Origin: Brachypterus glaber
Lineage: Eukaryota; Arthropoda; Insecta; Coleoptera; Kateretidae
Direction of reading: 5' to 3'
Length of the DNA stretch: 64,000 nt
NCBI GenBank assembly: GCA_958510825.1
Contig: OY294048.1
Location: 11,797,589 to 11,861,588 of the forward strand
Shown: piece after piece, positions 1 to 14,367 of the stretch
Layout of the letters: the number at the start of each line of letters is the position of its first letter
Numbering within the stretch: the first letter of the stretch is position 1
Notes under the pieces: model-generated
Told to the model about the DNA's origin: nothing
Seen by the model: the letters and a program-made list of their open reading frames with translations, nothing else
The model's database searches: none
Program-made: the position numbers and the translations under genes

Positions 1-281
1 GCTATTTATGCGCTCTGTGGTGTAAAACTGGCCGCGTCCCTTACTATCTTGCATAACTGGATGGAGTATAGTACAGTTCATTAAATTCTCTAAATCAGTA
101 ATATTGAAATTATTTAAATTAAAGAACTTTTTAAGCAAAATATAACGCGCAAATAGATAAAATATTATAAAGAGCTGTTTCCATAAGACACTTGGGGCAT
201 TCGTTTATTGGAAACTCCCCAACTCGCGGATCGTTTTCCATTGCAAAATTTCCAAACATGCACGGTAAAAATTAACTACAT

Positions 282-410
282 TAAATTACATAGTCCGTAA
301 ATGGTAATATGTTGCCATAGACCGGAACGATAAAAATTACATAGTCCAGAATGGTAATATTTTGCATAGACCGGAACGCTAAAAATTACATAGTCCAGAA
401 TGGTTTGGAC
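282..410. repeat. Tandem repeat, about 50-bp unit
   Basis: A unit starting AAATTACATAGTCC recurs near 282, 334 and 383, each followed by a segment containing ATAGACCGGAACG. The spacing is 52 and 49 bp, giving about 2.5 copies. Nothing recognisable lies in bases 1-281 to its left. Confidence 0.75.
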
Positions 411-835
411 TTTTTGACATAGAGACTTGAAATTTAAAAAAAAAATATTTACTACTTAGAAAATGTTTGTTCCAAATTACAAGTCTCTGTGTCAAAGCTT
501 TTTTGAAATATCGTAGCGTAAAGTTCATTTGGTTTAATAAATCAAATGATTTGCACCCTTAATAGGAGAATAAACTGCTTACATCTTTCTTTAAAGATCT
601 ATTGGTTGATAAATATCGTAATTTATAATGAATGTAAATTTTAGGCCACAAATAAAGTATTTAAATATCGTACATAAATAATATTTACCTTTTTTTACAC
701 TTTTAACACTTTAACCTAGCAGCATGCGTCGCGATCTCTCTAACAATAACAATATTAAACGGTCCGTCTTATGATGCGACGCCTTCTTGGTTATTGTCTA
801 AAGCGCACGCGCGTCTTAAAATAACATAGCCCGAC
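411..835. other. No recognisable feature
   Basis: AT-rich sequence with no ORF, RNA gene or repeat that I can identify. There is a short GC-richer patch with several CGCG-type steps near 720-820. Confidence 0.5.
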
Positions 836-1010
836 ATTGTAAAATCATGTAAAAATATGTAAATCAATGTAAATATATTTTTTTACATTATTTTACATTC
901 TTTTACATTCTTTTACATTCTTTTACATTATTTTACATTCTTTTACATAAATTCATGAATCCGTACTCTGTAAATTCATGTATTTTTACATTATTTTACA
1001 TGCAGTTTTT
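836..1010. repeat. TTTTACATT minisatellite forming a foldback
   Basis: The left part holds TGTAAAAAT-like motifs and the right part a run of (C/A)TTTTACATT units, so the block is both tandemly repeated and self-complementary. It could fold into an imperfect hairpin. Confidence 0.65.
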
Positions 1011-1399
1011 ACAGTGTGGACGCATGCTCCAAAAAAGTGTCTTATGTAACTTAACATTTAATATACTATTATGTTATTTATTCTTTGACATAAGAATTAC
1101 AATCAAGAAATAATTTGTCACTCCCACACCCATAACTATGGACACACCCTTAAACTTCACTAACAATTTATCTTTAAATTACGAAAATCCCTAATATTTT
1201 AATATATTCAAATTTCTTAGTTACACTTTTAATACTTTATACCTACTTTAAACTTTATTTTAACAATATCGTTACAATACGCTAGATAAATTAATTAGGA
1301 TTGTATTTCGTAATTTACATAAAGAACGAAGGGAAAAGTTCCTACATTGATAATTATAACAAATTATAATTTGTTACAGTATTAAATACTATAAAAGTC
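1011..1399. other. No recognisable feature
   Basis: AT-rich DNA without an ORF or repeat that I can identify. It lies immediately upstream of the decayed LINE. Confidence 0.45.
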
Positions 1400-3169
1400 C
1401 CAACCTAGAGCAGAAATAAAATTAAAAATAGAGGACAAAACAATAGAAAATCCCAAATAAGTCGCGAATATCTTCGGTAAACATTTCTCCACCGCTACAC
1501 AAAATCAAATGAAGAAACATTTTGGAGAAAATACATCAAAGGAATGAACTATTGGAAAAAGAATATCGTCAACCTTCTTTTTTGAGCCAGTAACAATAAA
1601 CGAACTAAAAAACATAATCATAAATCTCAAAAACACAAACTCTACAGGTATAGACGATGGTTCGGTTAAAGTCCTAAAAGAAGTACATGAAGCAATCCTA
1701 GATCCGTTAGCAACCTTAATTAATAACTCTGTTAAATGTGGAAAATTTCCTTCGTCATTAAAACTAGCGTCGATTACACCAATACATAAAAAAGCTGAAA
1801 AGGATAATTTAGAGAACTATAGGCCGATTTCACTTCTGAGCATTTTTTCAAAAATATTTGAACGCGTCATCTACAATAAGCTCCTTAACTTTATAGAGAA
1901 ATATAAAATACTAGCTGACTCACAACATGGTTTTCGCCCTGAACGCTCCACTAAAACTGCCTTCGCCCAGTTCGTTGACTATATTTATAGAAACTTGGAT
2001 AATGGCTTTATAGTTGTTGCTCTACTCTTTGATCTCTCTAGAGCGTTTGATACGCTAGATCTAAAGTTTGTGTAGAAGAAACTGTATGAACTAGGAATAA
2101 GAGGAAATATTCTAAAATGGATTATATAGTTCCTGTCTGAAAGACAACTATTAGTAAAAATAAATAACGAAACATCGGAAAAATTTAACATCGACATCGG
2201 CGCCGCCCAAGGATCAGTTCTGGCACCATTAATATTTTTACTATTTATCAATGATCTTAGACTTTCTGAGTGTATGATTAATTTCGCAGACTATACCTCA
2301 TCAGTTTTGGTTGCTAGAACTAAAAACGAACTCCTAGAAAAAATACAAGACGTAACAAAATGAACGAATGGTGTTTTAAAAACAAACTTATTCTCAACAA
2401 AGAAAAAACTGTCTTCGTCCATTTCTTTAACATGATACCAAGAATAACTCTCGTGTCTAGTTCAACCTGAACAAAGTTTCTTGGATCATACGTAGATGAA
2501 AAACTAAGATGGAACATTCAAATAGAACGTGTTTGCAAAAAACTTAATAGCATACTTTGCTATTCTCAAGCTCAAACAAACCGTTAATCAAGAGGTTATT
2601 CTTAATGTTTATTACACTTTGGCATATGCACACATGTCATATAATATACTCCTATGGGGTAAATCCACAGACTTGGACATAATACGACTACTATTTGGAC
2701 TAAAACTACGCGAATCGTGTAAACCAATCTTTAAGAGTAAAAAAATTCTAACTCTGAGTAGTATCTACATTCTTAAGTGCGCCAAGTATACCTACTTACA
2801 AAAACCTACACCTCTTCGACGCCAATAATCAAAATCATACCCACGATACGCGAAGCAAAGAAGAATTAAGAATTCCACGTCATCGATCAGTCTTGTACGA
2901 AAGATCACCGCACTATAATTGCCTCAAAATTTTCAACCATCTGCCAAACGAAATAACCAAACTCAAATCCATTGGAAAATTTGAGAGCCGACCCAAACAG
3001 TTTCTTTATGAAAAAACTTTCTACGACATCAATGAATTTTTACCGAATTAATCACAATATTTTAACTCAATTAATATGTAAACTTTTTTAATTATTTGTA
3101 TTTGTGAGTAATTATGACCTATCTTATGTCATGTAAATGATTAGAAGACCAATAAAGTATTATTATTAT

Positions 3170-3172
<3 letters not shown>
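1400..3172 (+). mobile_element. Decayed non-LTR retrotransposon, reverse transcriptase part
   Basis: Conceptual translation gives a LINE reverse transcriptase broken by several stops. Seen in order are NYRPISLLSIFSKIFERVI, QHGFRPERST, DLSRAFDTLDL, a QGSVLAPLIFLLFINDL block, and FADYT where an active enzyme has FADDT. A C-terminal AHMSYNILLWG block and a FYDINEFLPN end follow. In-frame stops lie near 2070 and 2128 and several more near 2360-2500, with further disruption downstream. The 5' end is truncated, since neither endonuclease nor ORF1 is present. The 3' end has an AATAAAG signal at about 3152 followed by ATT repeats. The jockey/CR1-like assignment comes from motif style, and the clade is not resolved. 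It is a dead copy. Confidence 0.8.
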
Positions 3173-4683
<1,511 letters not shown>

Positions 4684-4690
4684 GATTTTA

Positions 4691-5274
4691 TATGTGGTGC
4701 GGTCCAAAATTCACCCAACGCCTCTGAACTTTTAAACGAGTGAAGATAGATACATTAAATTCCAAAAGATCAAACTCCTGATAAGACAATTTAAACTATT
4801 TTTCTGTATATATTTTATTTTTTTTTACTTTAAAAATGTGGGTAGGGTCCCATGGGAAGGATTCGTTTTATTGTCTATACAATTCTCTATTTAACCCTAT
4901 ATTTTTTTGGTGTTTAAATTAAGGTTAAAAATGGGAATTTTCGTCATTTTATTTTTTAAATCAAAGAACTTTTGAAAAAATATTAATTTCATAACATAAA
5001 TTATACTTTTAAACTAATTTTAAATGGTGTAAACAGGAGTTTACAAAAAAAATTATAAAACAAATTATTTAGCAAAAACAATATTTATAAAACTACCCCA
5101 TTAAAAAAAGCCCCCCTATGCTCCCCACCCACATATTAAAAGATAAAAATATCAAATATAGGTATGTCAAAATATGGATTAATATGTTTTATTTAAGTGT
5201 TCCAATTTTAAAGTTAATATCTTAATTCGTTTAAAAGTTAAGAGGTAAGGGATGACTTTTGGACACCACTGTAT
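4691..5274. mobile_element. Divergent MITE, family A (CAGTGCGGTCC ends)
   Basis: The left end GTGCGGTCCAAAATTCACCC and right end GATGACTTTTGGACACCACTG are inverted copies. The interior matches the better-preserved copy at 14368-15092, including GTGGGTAGGG and the CTATTTTTCTGT / TTAAACTAT stretch. A TA dinucleotide flanks the right side. The ends suggest a Tc1/mariner-type non-autonomous element. Confidence 0.7.
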
Positions 5275-8200
5275 ATGTATGTATGTCCTTCACACTTTGC
5301 CGTTTCTAATTATAAAGTGGAGAGATCTTTAGACATCCGTCAAAACAAAAAAAAGCAAACCAGTGCGCATGTGCTAGATTTTCCTCATTACTGCGGTGAG
5401 CGAATCGTGATTTTACATATCTGCTGTCAGAAAACAAGTGAACGTCAAAAGAATTAAAATAAAATTAATATTCTACTATTTTGGCATTTTGGGTTGAAAT
5501 TTTCTTGTGCATAAGTATACCTAACGATAAGCCTATACATGTACTTGTAATTACATGTGATATTTAGTTTTTATGTGCACATACTTGTAATATGTGAATT
5601 TAAAATAAAATGGTATTGTAAATCGAACAACTCCACACGTTTGTAAATACCGAAGGCTTTTACTTGTTTGTTGTTGTATTCTATGCAATATATAGTGGTT
5701 GGCTCATATACAACTATTTATTGTTGTATTCTATAACCTAATTACGCTATTGATTACGATAGTGTTCTATCAGTGTAGACACTGCTGCGGTTAGTGATAG
5801 ATTGACGTCCGGTTTAATCTCACACGCAGTTTTAAATTTAAACAAAGTCACGTTTAATTTAAATGGACTCTGTTTAAATGTATTTTGTTACGCAGAATAC
5901 TGCCTTGTGTAGCCAAATCGCAGTATGTCACATGCCTCTGTAGTAAATTGTACATAAATAAATAAATACATAAAATAAATACATAAAAATTTCAGTTAAA
6001 GTGATAAAACTATTATTTAATGAGCCAAACACTAAAAATAACATAATCTATTTGCAGTATGTTAAAAAAAAATTAAGCTGAAATTTGTGATAATACACTG
6101 ATAAAAAGTATTTATTTGGATTTTCTCGGAAACGCTTTATTTTATCGAATTTTGCGTAGAGTACTTTTTTGATCAAAATTACTCACAGTGTCAAGAATTT
6201 TTACGGTCTACCGCCTTTTTCTCGGATCGCTTCATTTTATAGAATTTTGTACTTTTTTGTTCAAAATTTTTCACAGAATGTAAAAAAATAATCAAAAGTC
6301 TAAAATTTGCATCTCTAAAGTTTTTTAGGGGATTGGAACCATAACGGAAGTCCGCCTCTGACTTTTCTGATAAATTTTGAAACTTCTGTTAAAATCATTC
6401 GATGCGAAATAAATTTTCTTAAACAACCAAAAAAAAACATTAATTTTTCTATTTCATCTTGGGGGGCAATTATCTCAGAGTAAGGGGGTCGTAACCAAAA
6501 ATTTTATATGAAGTTAAGGCATTGACGAGATCTGATTACCCCCATTCTGGGACAACCTGTATAGGATCGTATGCACTAATGGGTTAAAACGTAATACACT
6601 GTGAAGGTCTTCCCTTTTAAGAGTATACTATGGAACTCAAAGTATTACATATCTTCACGGCTTGTTATATGTTAATAGTAGTTAGCTTAAAAATGCCTAA
6701 AAATGGCCCAGGATTATTTAATTTCATTACAATCTGCATTTTGCTAGACAGATTTTGTGTTTCTTTGAAACTGGCTTAGAATCTTAAATATTTTGATGAC
6801 TTTCGGGCTTTTTGCTAAAAAATATATTTTTTGCACTACCAAGACTAAAACCTAATTTTACGCTTTCATTTTCGGGACTAAACTTGCCGTTTTTCTCCCA
6901 AGGGAATAAAAATCACGACAACCTTGATAATATTAAAATATTATACTTTACTGGTTCAAAAATTATGTAACAGAGTGGTCACCCTGTATATATTGAGTAT
7001 TTATATTTTTATTTTAATGGTTATTGAACGTGACATAGCATTGTTCTTAACGGGCGGTTTGCTGTTTATTTTTACAGATGCTAATATTATTAGTATTTGG
7101 GAAGCTTGCATTTTGTGTAATTGAGGCGTTTACATAAAAAGGGTGTACATTTTTATTAGATTAATTAATTGGTTATTTCTGTTTTCCTAATTAATAAATA
7201 TGGGAATATCTTTAATCATGTTGTTTTAGATACTGGCAATAGTTAGGGATTGTTTGTAAAAATGGTTTTTTCTACTTTGAAGCAATGTCATGAAAATCAA
7301 TATCAATCAATATGTAGAAGTAGTTTTTTTTAATCATTTCGCTTAATTAAATTTAAATTCATTTTCAGTAATTTAAAGTAATTCAGTTTATTTTGATCGA
7401 AAACTCCTCAGATATTTTCGTTAATAGTTTTATGACTGGTATATCGGCATCTCTGGGAAGGGAAATCTTTGCCTGTGTTTAGTTATGGTCAAAAATGGGA
7501 TTCGGAAATATGTAGTCGTCTAGTAAAGTTGGGTCTTAGGGAAATTTTAGAATTAACGTAATATGTGAAAATTTAAAGTAAAATTTAGAGTCGCGCGTAT
7601 AGAAATATCTGAAGGGTAAAGATGCTATTTATTCATAATTTTTTTCATTTCAAATTAAAATATTTTGTTGTTTTTTATTTGTTTTTAACTTTTCATTTTT
7701 CTTTTATTAAATTCTTTTCATTGTTGTTTAATCCTTTTGTTTTATTGGCAAGATATATTTTAATTAATTTAAAATATATTTGAAGTTTCTTTACCTTTCG
7801 CATATCTACAGTTTGTGTTATAAGAAGAAGTCTTCGCTGGAATAAGAAAGTCAGATAAGTATTAAGTAGTAATTAGATTCTTATATTAACATTTGTTATC
7901 ATATGATATATGATATTGTGATAATATTATGTAATATTATTACTGGTGGCACGCTACCCAAATAGCAACTATACAGCTATTTGTATTTGATACGCCTCCA
8001 AATAATAGTGTGTGGTTCTAAATTATTGCCTTAGATAATTAATATTTTTGGCTATAATTGGGACCAGCACCCTATTACAATTAGGTTTGGTGATGTTTTG
8101 TAATAAATTAGCGATTCAAACCCATTTATTTGATATAAACAAAGAAAACCTTTAAAAATAACATTGTTATAACAATTTATACATAACTTAAAATTTATCA

Positions 8201-8394
8201 TTTTCGTCCATTTTTTTGACGATTGTGTCAACCATATTAAAAAAAAATTGAAATCGCGATAGCCGTGAAACTGACTTTTCGCAGGTATCTTGATTAAATT
8301 ACGAAAATAAAACAACCGATTTTAGACGCATGGTTTTGTATTTTAATTTTATCTACCTACCTAAATTATGTTTGGTCCTGCAAAAAATAGTGTA
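5275..8394. other. Long gene-free AT-rich stretch
   Basis: I see no coding sequence here. It holds a short AAATA-type microsatellite near 5950-5990 and an imperfect duplication of about 97-bp period (TTTTCTCGGAAACGCTT near 6120, TTTTCTCGGATCGCTTC near 6217). The ORFs of 60-90 codons in this region have no family signature. Confidence 0.55.
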
Positions 8395-8520
8395 TATACC
8401 TCAGGACTAAACTGTGGCTGTTTTAGTCCCTTGCATTTCTGCTTCCCTCGCTCGCTACGCTCGCTCAGGAAACATGCTCATGCAGAGGGACTTAAACAGC
8501 CAGTTTAGTCCCTTGGTATA
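8395..8520. repeat. Foldback hairpin with GC-rich core
   Basis: The left arm (CAGGACTAAACTGTGGCTG, TTTTAGTCCCTTGCAT) pairs with the right arm (ATGCAGAGGGACTTAAACAG, CCAGTTTAGTCCCTTGGTAT), giving about 45 imperfectly paired bp. The core between them is CCCTCGCTCGCTACGCTCGC. Similar hairpins lie near 48640 and 61114. Confidence 0.8.
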
Positions 8521-11506
8521 TAAATAACTATATTAGTTAAAATTAAATAGTTACCGGGATATAAACAAAAAAAGAGTTACTTTTTCTAACTTACTGCGTT
8601 TCGGCTAGCCACGGCAGAATAGGCTTGAGGATTAAACCTCGTTGGTTTTAACGGCCAAAATGTATATTTTGACAATTTGTTTCTTTTTTTCTTTTTTTGA
8701 TCATTTGGCTCATTGTTCTTTTGTCGCATTTAGTGTTTTTATTATACAGGACGATATTTTTTCTTTTATATTACCAGTCTAAATATTATTTTAATTTGAA
8801 AAAAAAATCGTACTTAGTATAAAATAATAATTAGTTAAAACCCCCTGTCATGCACAGTGTCTAATTTTTAATGTCTTTCTGGTAAAGTCATTATGATTAT
8901 TAACTATCCCTATACTAGAAGTTTAGGTAATTAAATAAAATACAGCGTGTAATGTTTTAAAAAGGACTTATTCAGTAACTTTGAAATTAATATTTTTTTA
9001 AAAAATGAATGAAGTTGTCAGGTCAATTTAAAAGAAATAAATGTCGAATAACTCGAAAATGGCTGGTCTATTTTTTAAAAAACAAAACACTGTTAAAACC
9101 AACATTTAAAAACTTTTTAACCCTTTTGAGGAGTATTTTTTTGTGAGAAAGGATTACTCATTTGTTAGGTATCTAGTATTTTTGAATACGAATAACACTT
9201 TTCAGTCTGTCTGCATGAAAAAAATATCTCAGGATGGAGTGGGGGTAGTGGTATAAATATGTACCACCAGTCCTTTTATATGGTATGGTAGTATTTATAC
9301 CTACAAATAATAACATCGGTTTTGTAACTACGACTGCTGGTAGATGTTGGAACCACCCAACAGGAATGCTGATATATCACGGTGTGTGGCTCGACGGTTT
9401 AACCTCGACTTTAAACAAACTCACTTTTTTTCATATTCTACTTATTCATGATAAAACTAACAATTTATGACCAAAAATTAAATCTTCTATGGGGCTATTT
9501 TTTTTTATTTGACAAAATGTCTATTAAATTTCCATTCATTACTTAGAGCTTAATTCTTGCAGCAGCCTAATAATATACTAGGGATTTATTTATTTATTAT
9601 TATTATTTTTATTATTTATTATTTATTATTTATTATTTATTTATTTTAGCATTTGATACAGTCATGGAGAGCCCCGAATAAGCTTCTGGCTTATGTTCTC
9701 GAAATAATATCATTTATAAAATAAAAATCATGTGATGAGTTAAAATATTAGGCATTGGTCTGAATATAATTAGATCATTAGCTAATTAGCCAATTGTAAT
9801 TATCTAAGTTGGCAATGCTGTTTAATCACTTTTCATTCATTATAATTATTAAAAATATTAATTTTTTTTGCTTGATTTCAAATTTTACTGTTGAGTTTGT
9901 TTATCCTAAAATAACGAAATAGCAAAGGTTAAATAAAATTTATTTCAAAAAAATATATAAAACTGGCATAATAAATTACATGTGAATGTATCTCATAAAA
10001 ATTTTCTCTTCATATCACACAAAAAAAAATAAAACATGGAAAAATTATCATTACTAACCTCCTAAATTTTTCATTTGCTTATGAATATCTAGTGAGGTAT
10101 TTTTTTTAGGTTAGCTAACGCTGACAATTGAAATATTTTAGGAAATTACATTACATAAATTCTGAGAACCTACCTAATAAGATGAATATATATATTTGTT
10201 TATGCTATAACTTGGTTTAACTAGATATTAATACTTTAGGAGACTTTAAATTGGCCTAAATTACTGTCCAATGGGGAGTTTTTTTTTCATGTTATTTTCA
10301 TTGTGGGTAAATCCATGGTAACTCACGTTACAGTCGCCAAAAAACTGACACTTTCATTTAAATATTTTATTACATTATTGTTAAAGATTGTTTGTTATGT
10401 ATTTTATATTGTTAATATTTTGTGCAAATTAAGCTGCTTTACTACTAGCAAAAATTAAATTTGGCGAGATTTGGAGGCGTGACGTGACTCTAAATATATT
10501 AGCAAATTAAAAATATAATTTTTGCATACATAAGGAACATTGCAAAACATTTTCCAACGCACTAAAGACCTTTTGAAACAAAAAAAAGTTAAAATCGACC
10601 CACCCTAATTACTGGACTATCTATCCTTCTTTTATCTGAGATTTTATTCAGCAGGTTAAATTACCACCCAATTTAAAGGACAAATATATTTTAGAAAAGG
10701 ACACAGAGGAAAACATACCGGTATAAACTCGACAACAATTTGGTGAACTTTTGCACTCTATCGAAGTGCTTTTACTTCGTGATTGACTTAACTTCCATAC
10801 AAAATAAAACCTAGGTTTACAGTCACTCTATCAAGCATCGGTTTTAGTGCAGTTTCTGGATTATACCGCTAGGTAGTAACTCTAGTCAAGTATAGATTTG
10901 GTTTGGATAGGTTAAATATTTTAAATAGGATGCCTAATTAGAGTATACCCTAGTTTAAATACCTAAAGGTGACTAAAACTAACTAGGCTAGGTATACTGC
11001 AAATTTTTTTTATCTATTCAGTTTGAGTTAGACCATCTAGAAGATCCACCGCTTAATAAATAACAGTACAATAATAACTACAGGTAAACCATTATAAAAA
11101 GGATCAATAAGAACATTGTTTCTTCAAATGCAATAAATTTATTTATTATTATATTACTATTATTACTATAAAAATAATCTTGTTTTGGAATGCTCGCGAT
11201 AAACACGAATTAAATAACAAGAAGCGTACACCTGATTTCACGCGTATCCAGTGTGCGTATGCAAAAAAAAATTCTTTCTAGTGGTTTAAGGCCTAGCCAG
11301 ACTCGCATAACTAGCATAATACATATGCATTTGATGCCGTGATTGGTTTGATGTGCCGTCATGTATCTTGTGCGCTGGCTTATAACGTTAATGTTAGGCT
11401 CGCATAAGAGCCTGTGGATTGGCCCTTAATTGTATGTGTGCGGCTATAAACCACAATAATGATTGCGTGGATCCCCGCAAAATATTGCGGTAATATTAAT
11501 ATCGAC
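8521..11506. other. Gene-free AT-rich stretch
   Basis: No gene recognised. It holds an ATT/ATTT microsatellite at about 9583-9648. ORFs here are short and without family signature. Confidence 0.5.
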
Positions 11507-11563
11507 TGCTGCCTTAAATACTGTGTGCTACCTTCACTACAGCACACAGTATTTAAGGCAGCA
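11507..11563. repeat. Perfect 23-bp inverted repeat, 11-nt loop
   Basis: The arm TGCTGCCTTAAATACTGTGT plus GCT (11507-11529) is exactly complementary to 11541-11563, with the loop ACCTTCACTAC between them. A transcript would form a perfect short hairpin of microRNA-precursor size, although real precursors usually have longer stems and mismatches. Confidence 0.9.
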
Positions 11564-12350
11564 AATAAAGATCCTTAAAGCGACTTTCCTATAGCATATC
11601 AACTATCAAGGCAACTTATAAAGGCAACCAAACAAAGGAAAGGTTCAAATATCGCCAAATTAGTCTAAAAATACGGACAATCGGGTTTCAGATTCCTCGT
11701 GAAACTGTCGTTCTCTGAGGTATAAGAAAAATTCTTGCTAGAGCAGAAAATAGAATTACCAGGAAAAGGCAAAAATGACCAAAGAATCTAATTGCCAGGC
11801 TTGACCTTTCCACCCGAAACTACTTGGGTTAGACTATATTAGAGTACAAACGACAATATATTTTAATGAAAGTAACCGAGAAATGTGATGACTGTTCAAG
11901 TTTAGAGGTTTTTCCTGAAAAAAAATGTATTAGGGAAAATCGCAACTTTGCACCGACTAAAGCGCTGCCACAAAGGTCTCGGTGATAAGAGGCTGCGGAT
12001 TAAGTCCTCACGGGAAGACTTAAAAAAACGTATTAAAGAATGATGAGACTACACACAGTGGTCCTTGAGTTAAGTATAGAGTTCTGCGAGAAACACTTTC
12101 CTTGGTAACTAAGCAAATAAACTGAAATATGTACGGTTCCACCGCACTTACGACTTCTTTTTTATTCGTGAACAGGAAACATATGTCTCGGCAATTTTTC
12201 ATTCAGCATCGACATTTTTATGTGTAATTTGTGACTATTTTAAAAATATTAATACATTTGAAACCGATATAACTTTTGAAATTGATTTTACAATTAAAGT
12301 TTAATTTTTCTGATGTACTTTAGTGGATGCAGTGGTAGCGTTGACCACAT
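11564..12350. other. No recognisable gene
   Basis: The base composition is more balanced around 11580-12000 than in the flanks, but all frames are interrupted and I recognise no family. It may be an old, decayed coding or mobile sequence. Confidence 0.4.
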
Positions 12351-12974
12351 GTTTTGATCATATAAGAAATACACTATAAGAGAAAGTCAAATGATAGAGA
12401 TAGAAAACTATTGTACCGCCATTAGCGGTTGTTTTTTAAAATTCACTAAATTCACGGTCAACGACAGCCGATAATACAGATAACCTACGGAAGTCGGTAA
12501 TAAAGATTACTATTGCTTTCCCAAATCAATTTTGTAAAAATGGGGAAAAGCTCTGTATTTTTATTTAAAAGTTTATTCACCAAAAGATAAAACAAATTTT
12601 TAAAGTCTAACAAGTGGGTTAGCTAACCCGCACATTAATTAAAAATAACAATATATGAATCTAAATTTTAATTAAATGTAAAATTTGTTAAACTTTAAAA
12701 ATATGAAATTTTATCTTTTGCTAAATAAACCTATATAATTAAAAAAAAACACTTGGCTTTGATTTTTATATATTTTATTTTAAACGTAAATAGGAAATTA
12801 AAAAAATTATGTCGTACTTTTAACAGTTAACTTTTTATTATAAATAAATATATATGAGTAAACATTTGCCTTCATATATAATTGAGTGTCATACACAATA
12901 TACTGCCTAAGGGCAGAGCACATTTGCAAAGTTTTTATAATTAGTATTCCTACATTTAACAGATAAACAATATG

Positions 12975-13250
12975 AATCAGTTAAACCGATAAGCTTCTCT
13001 GGCCAGGGGCTATCCCAGCCCTAAACAGCTGTTTAAGGCTAGCTCAGTCAAACTGATAAGCTCTTTTCGATAGGGGCCATCCCTGCCCTAAACATATCAG
13101 TAAAAATGGTAAGAAGCTTTTTAGGGCATTTGTCCCAGCCCTAAACAGCTTAGTCAAATCAATAAGTTTTTTTGTGTAGGGGCTGTCCCTGCCCTAAATA
13201 GCTCAGTCAAAATATTAAGAAGCTTTTCAAGACAGGGTCAGTCCCTGCCT
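12975..13250. repeat. Tandem repeat, about 60-bp unit, inside the 8-bp-TSD element
   Basis: Four to five diverged units share the order CAGTCAAA, GATAAGCTTTT, AGGGGC, CCCAGCCCTAAACAGCT. Confidence 0.75.
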
Positions 13251-13504
13251 TTAGTCATTTTATTTAACTTGGCACTATTAATGTTTTTGACCCACACATT
13301 AAATAAGTTTGCATCATTAGGAAAACGGTGACGTTTACTTAACTGATCCTTGCAAAACGGTACAATACACATTTTGTATTAGACATCACAATAAAAGTTC
13401 GGTATAAAAGCACAATAAATTGCAATTCACGAGTAAAATTTCAATTGTTTTGACAGATATACCACCCCTCACCCCACTCCCACTAAACAATCAAGTTCAT
13501 ATAC

Positions 13505-13560
13505 AGCTGGCGCCATCGCTCAGTCGTACCTAGAAGCCAAAATACAGGTTCGGGTCCTGA
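13505..13560 (+). other. Weak tRNA-like (pol III box) segment
   Basis: CAGGTTCGGGTCCTG (13545-13559) folds as a 4-bp T arm with a 7-base loop and resembles a B box. CGCTCAGTCGTACC upstream resembles an A box or D arm. No anticodon arm fits between them, so this is not a tRNA gene. It could be a SINE relic or chance. Confidence 0.25.
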
Positions 13561-13621
13561 ATACTTTTCACGGTCACGTATTTGACTTTCTCTTATAGTG
13601 TATTTCTTATATGGTTTTGAT

Positions 13622-14367
13622 GTTACTGGTAACTAAATTTTTAAATTCTTTAACTACGATTTTAGTAGCACACTAAAAAAGCTTAATTTCGAAAATATAT
13701 TAGAACTCTACGTCAAAAATACTATTGCAATTTAAATAGTTTTGCAACAGAAATTTTATTTTAACAATTGGGGAAAATAACTTTCAAAAAAATAATTTTC
13801 CAGGGTTTCACTTTTAACACTGCAAACCTATTAATAGTAATATGTTACTACCATAATTCATCTTTAAGTTTTTGTAAAGATAAGATAGAGGTATTTAGCG
13901 CATGTTGGAGTCGTTGTAACGTTTTCGATGACACAAAAATTTTTAACGAATAAATATTTTGATACTTATTTAACTATTGATCGTTTTTTCAGTGTACGCT
14001 AATATTTAGTTGATAATACTAACATTTCAATACAGAATAACGCAATATAGTTACGTGCAGTATATCAATTACTGTTGTCTCTGGCTCCACGTATGGCGCA
14101 TGTAGTGTTATTTGTACAACGAAGTAAGGATTAACGTATAACCATAACGTGCGTTATAAAATAATTGTTATATTTTATTTTAATCAGTTAACGGTATGGT
14201 CTACTGTAACAAACTAATCTTTATAAACCAAGTCACAAAATGTGACATTATAAAATTAAAATAAATACTATAAATTTATTTAATACTAAGCAGAGAAAAG
14301 AGAACAAATATTTGACTGATTGAGATAAGGCAAAGCAAGAACCTCCGAGTAATGCATGAATAACATA
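13622..14367. other. No recognisable feature
   Basis: AT-rich DNA between two mobile elements, with no supported gene. Confidence 0.45.

Larger units (their letters stand above)
12359..13613. mobile_element. Non-autonomous TIR element with 8-bp target duplication
   Basis: The terminal inverted repeats start CATATAAGAAATACACTATA at 12359 and end in the exact complement at 13613, about 34 bp each. GTTTTGAT flanks both sides (12351-12358 and 13614-13621), which is a perfect 8-bp target site duplication. An 8-bp duplication is typical of hAT, P and Merlin-type transposases. The 1255-bp interior has no transposase. It carries a tandem array and, near its right end, a weakly tRNA-like segment. Confidence 0.85.

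Noticed and set aside
1985..2517. Minus-strand ORFs of 65-88 codons
   Set aside because: Antisense shadows of the plus-strand LINE reverse transcriptase.
13505..13580. tRNA gene
   Set aside because: The T arm is good but there is no anticodon arm and no acceptor stem, so it is reported only as a weak tRNA-like segment.
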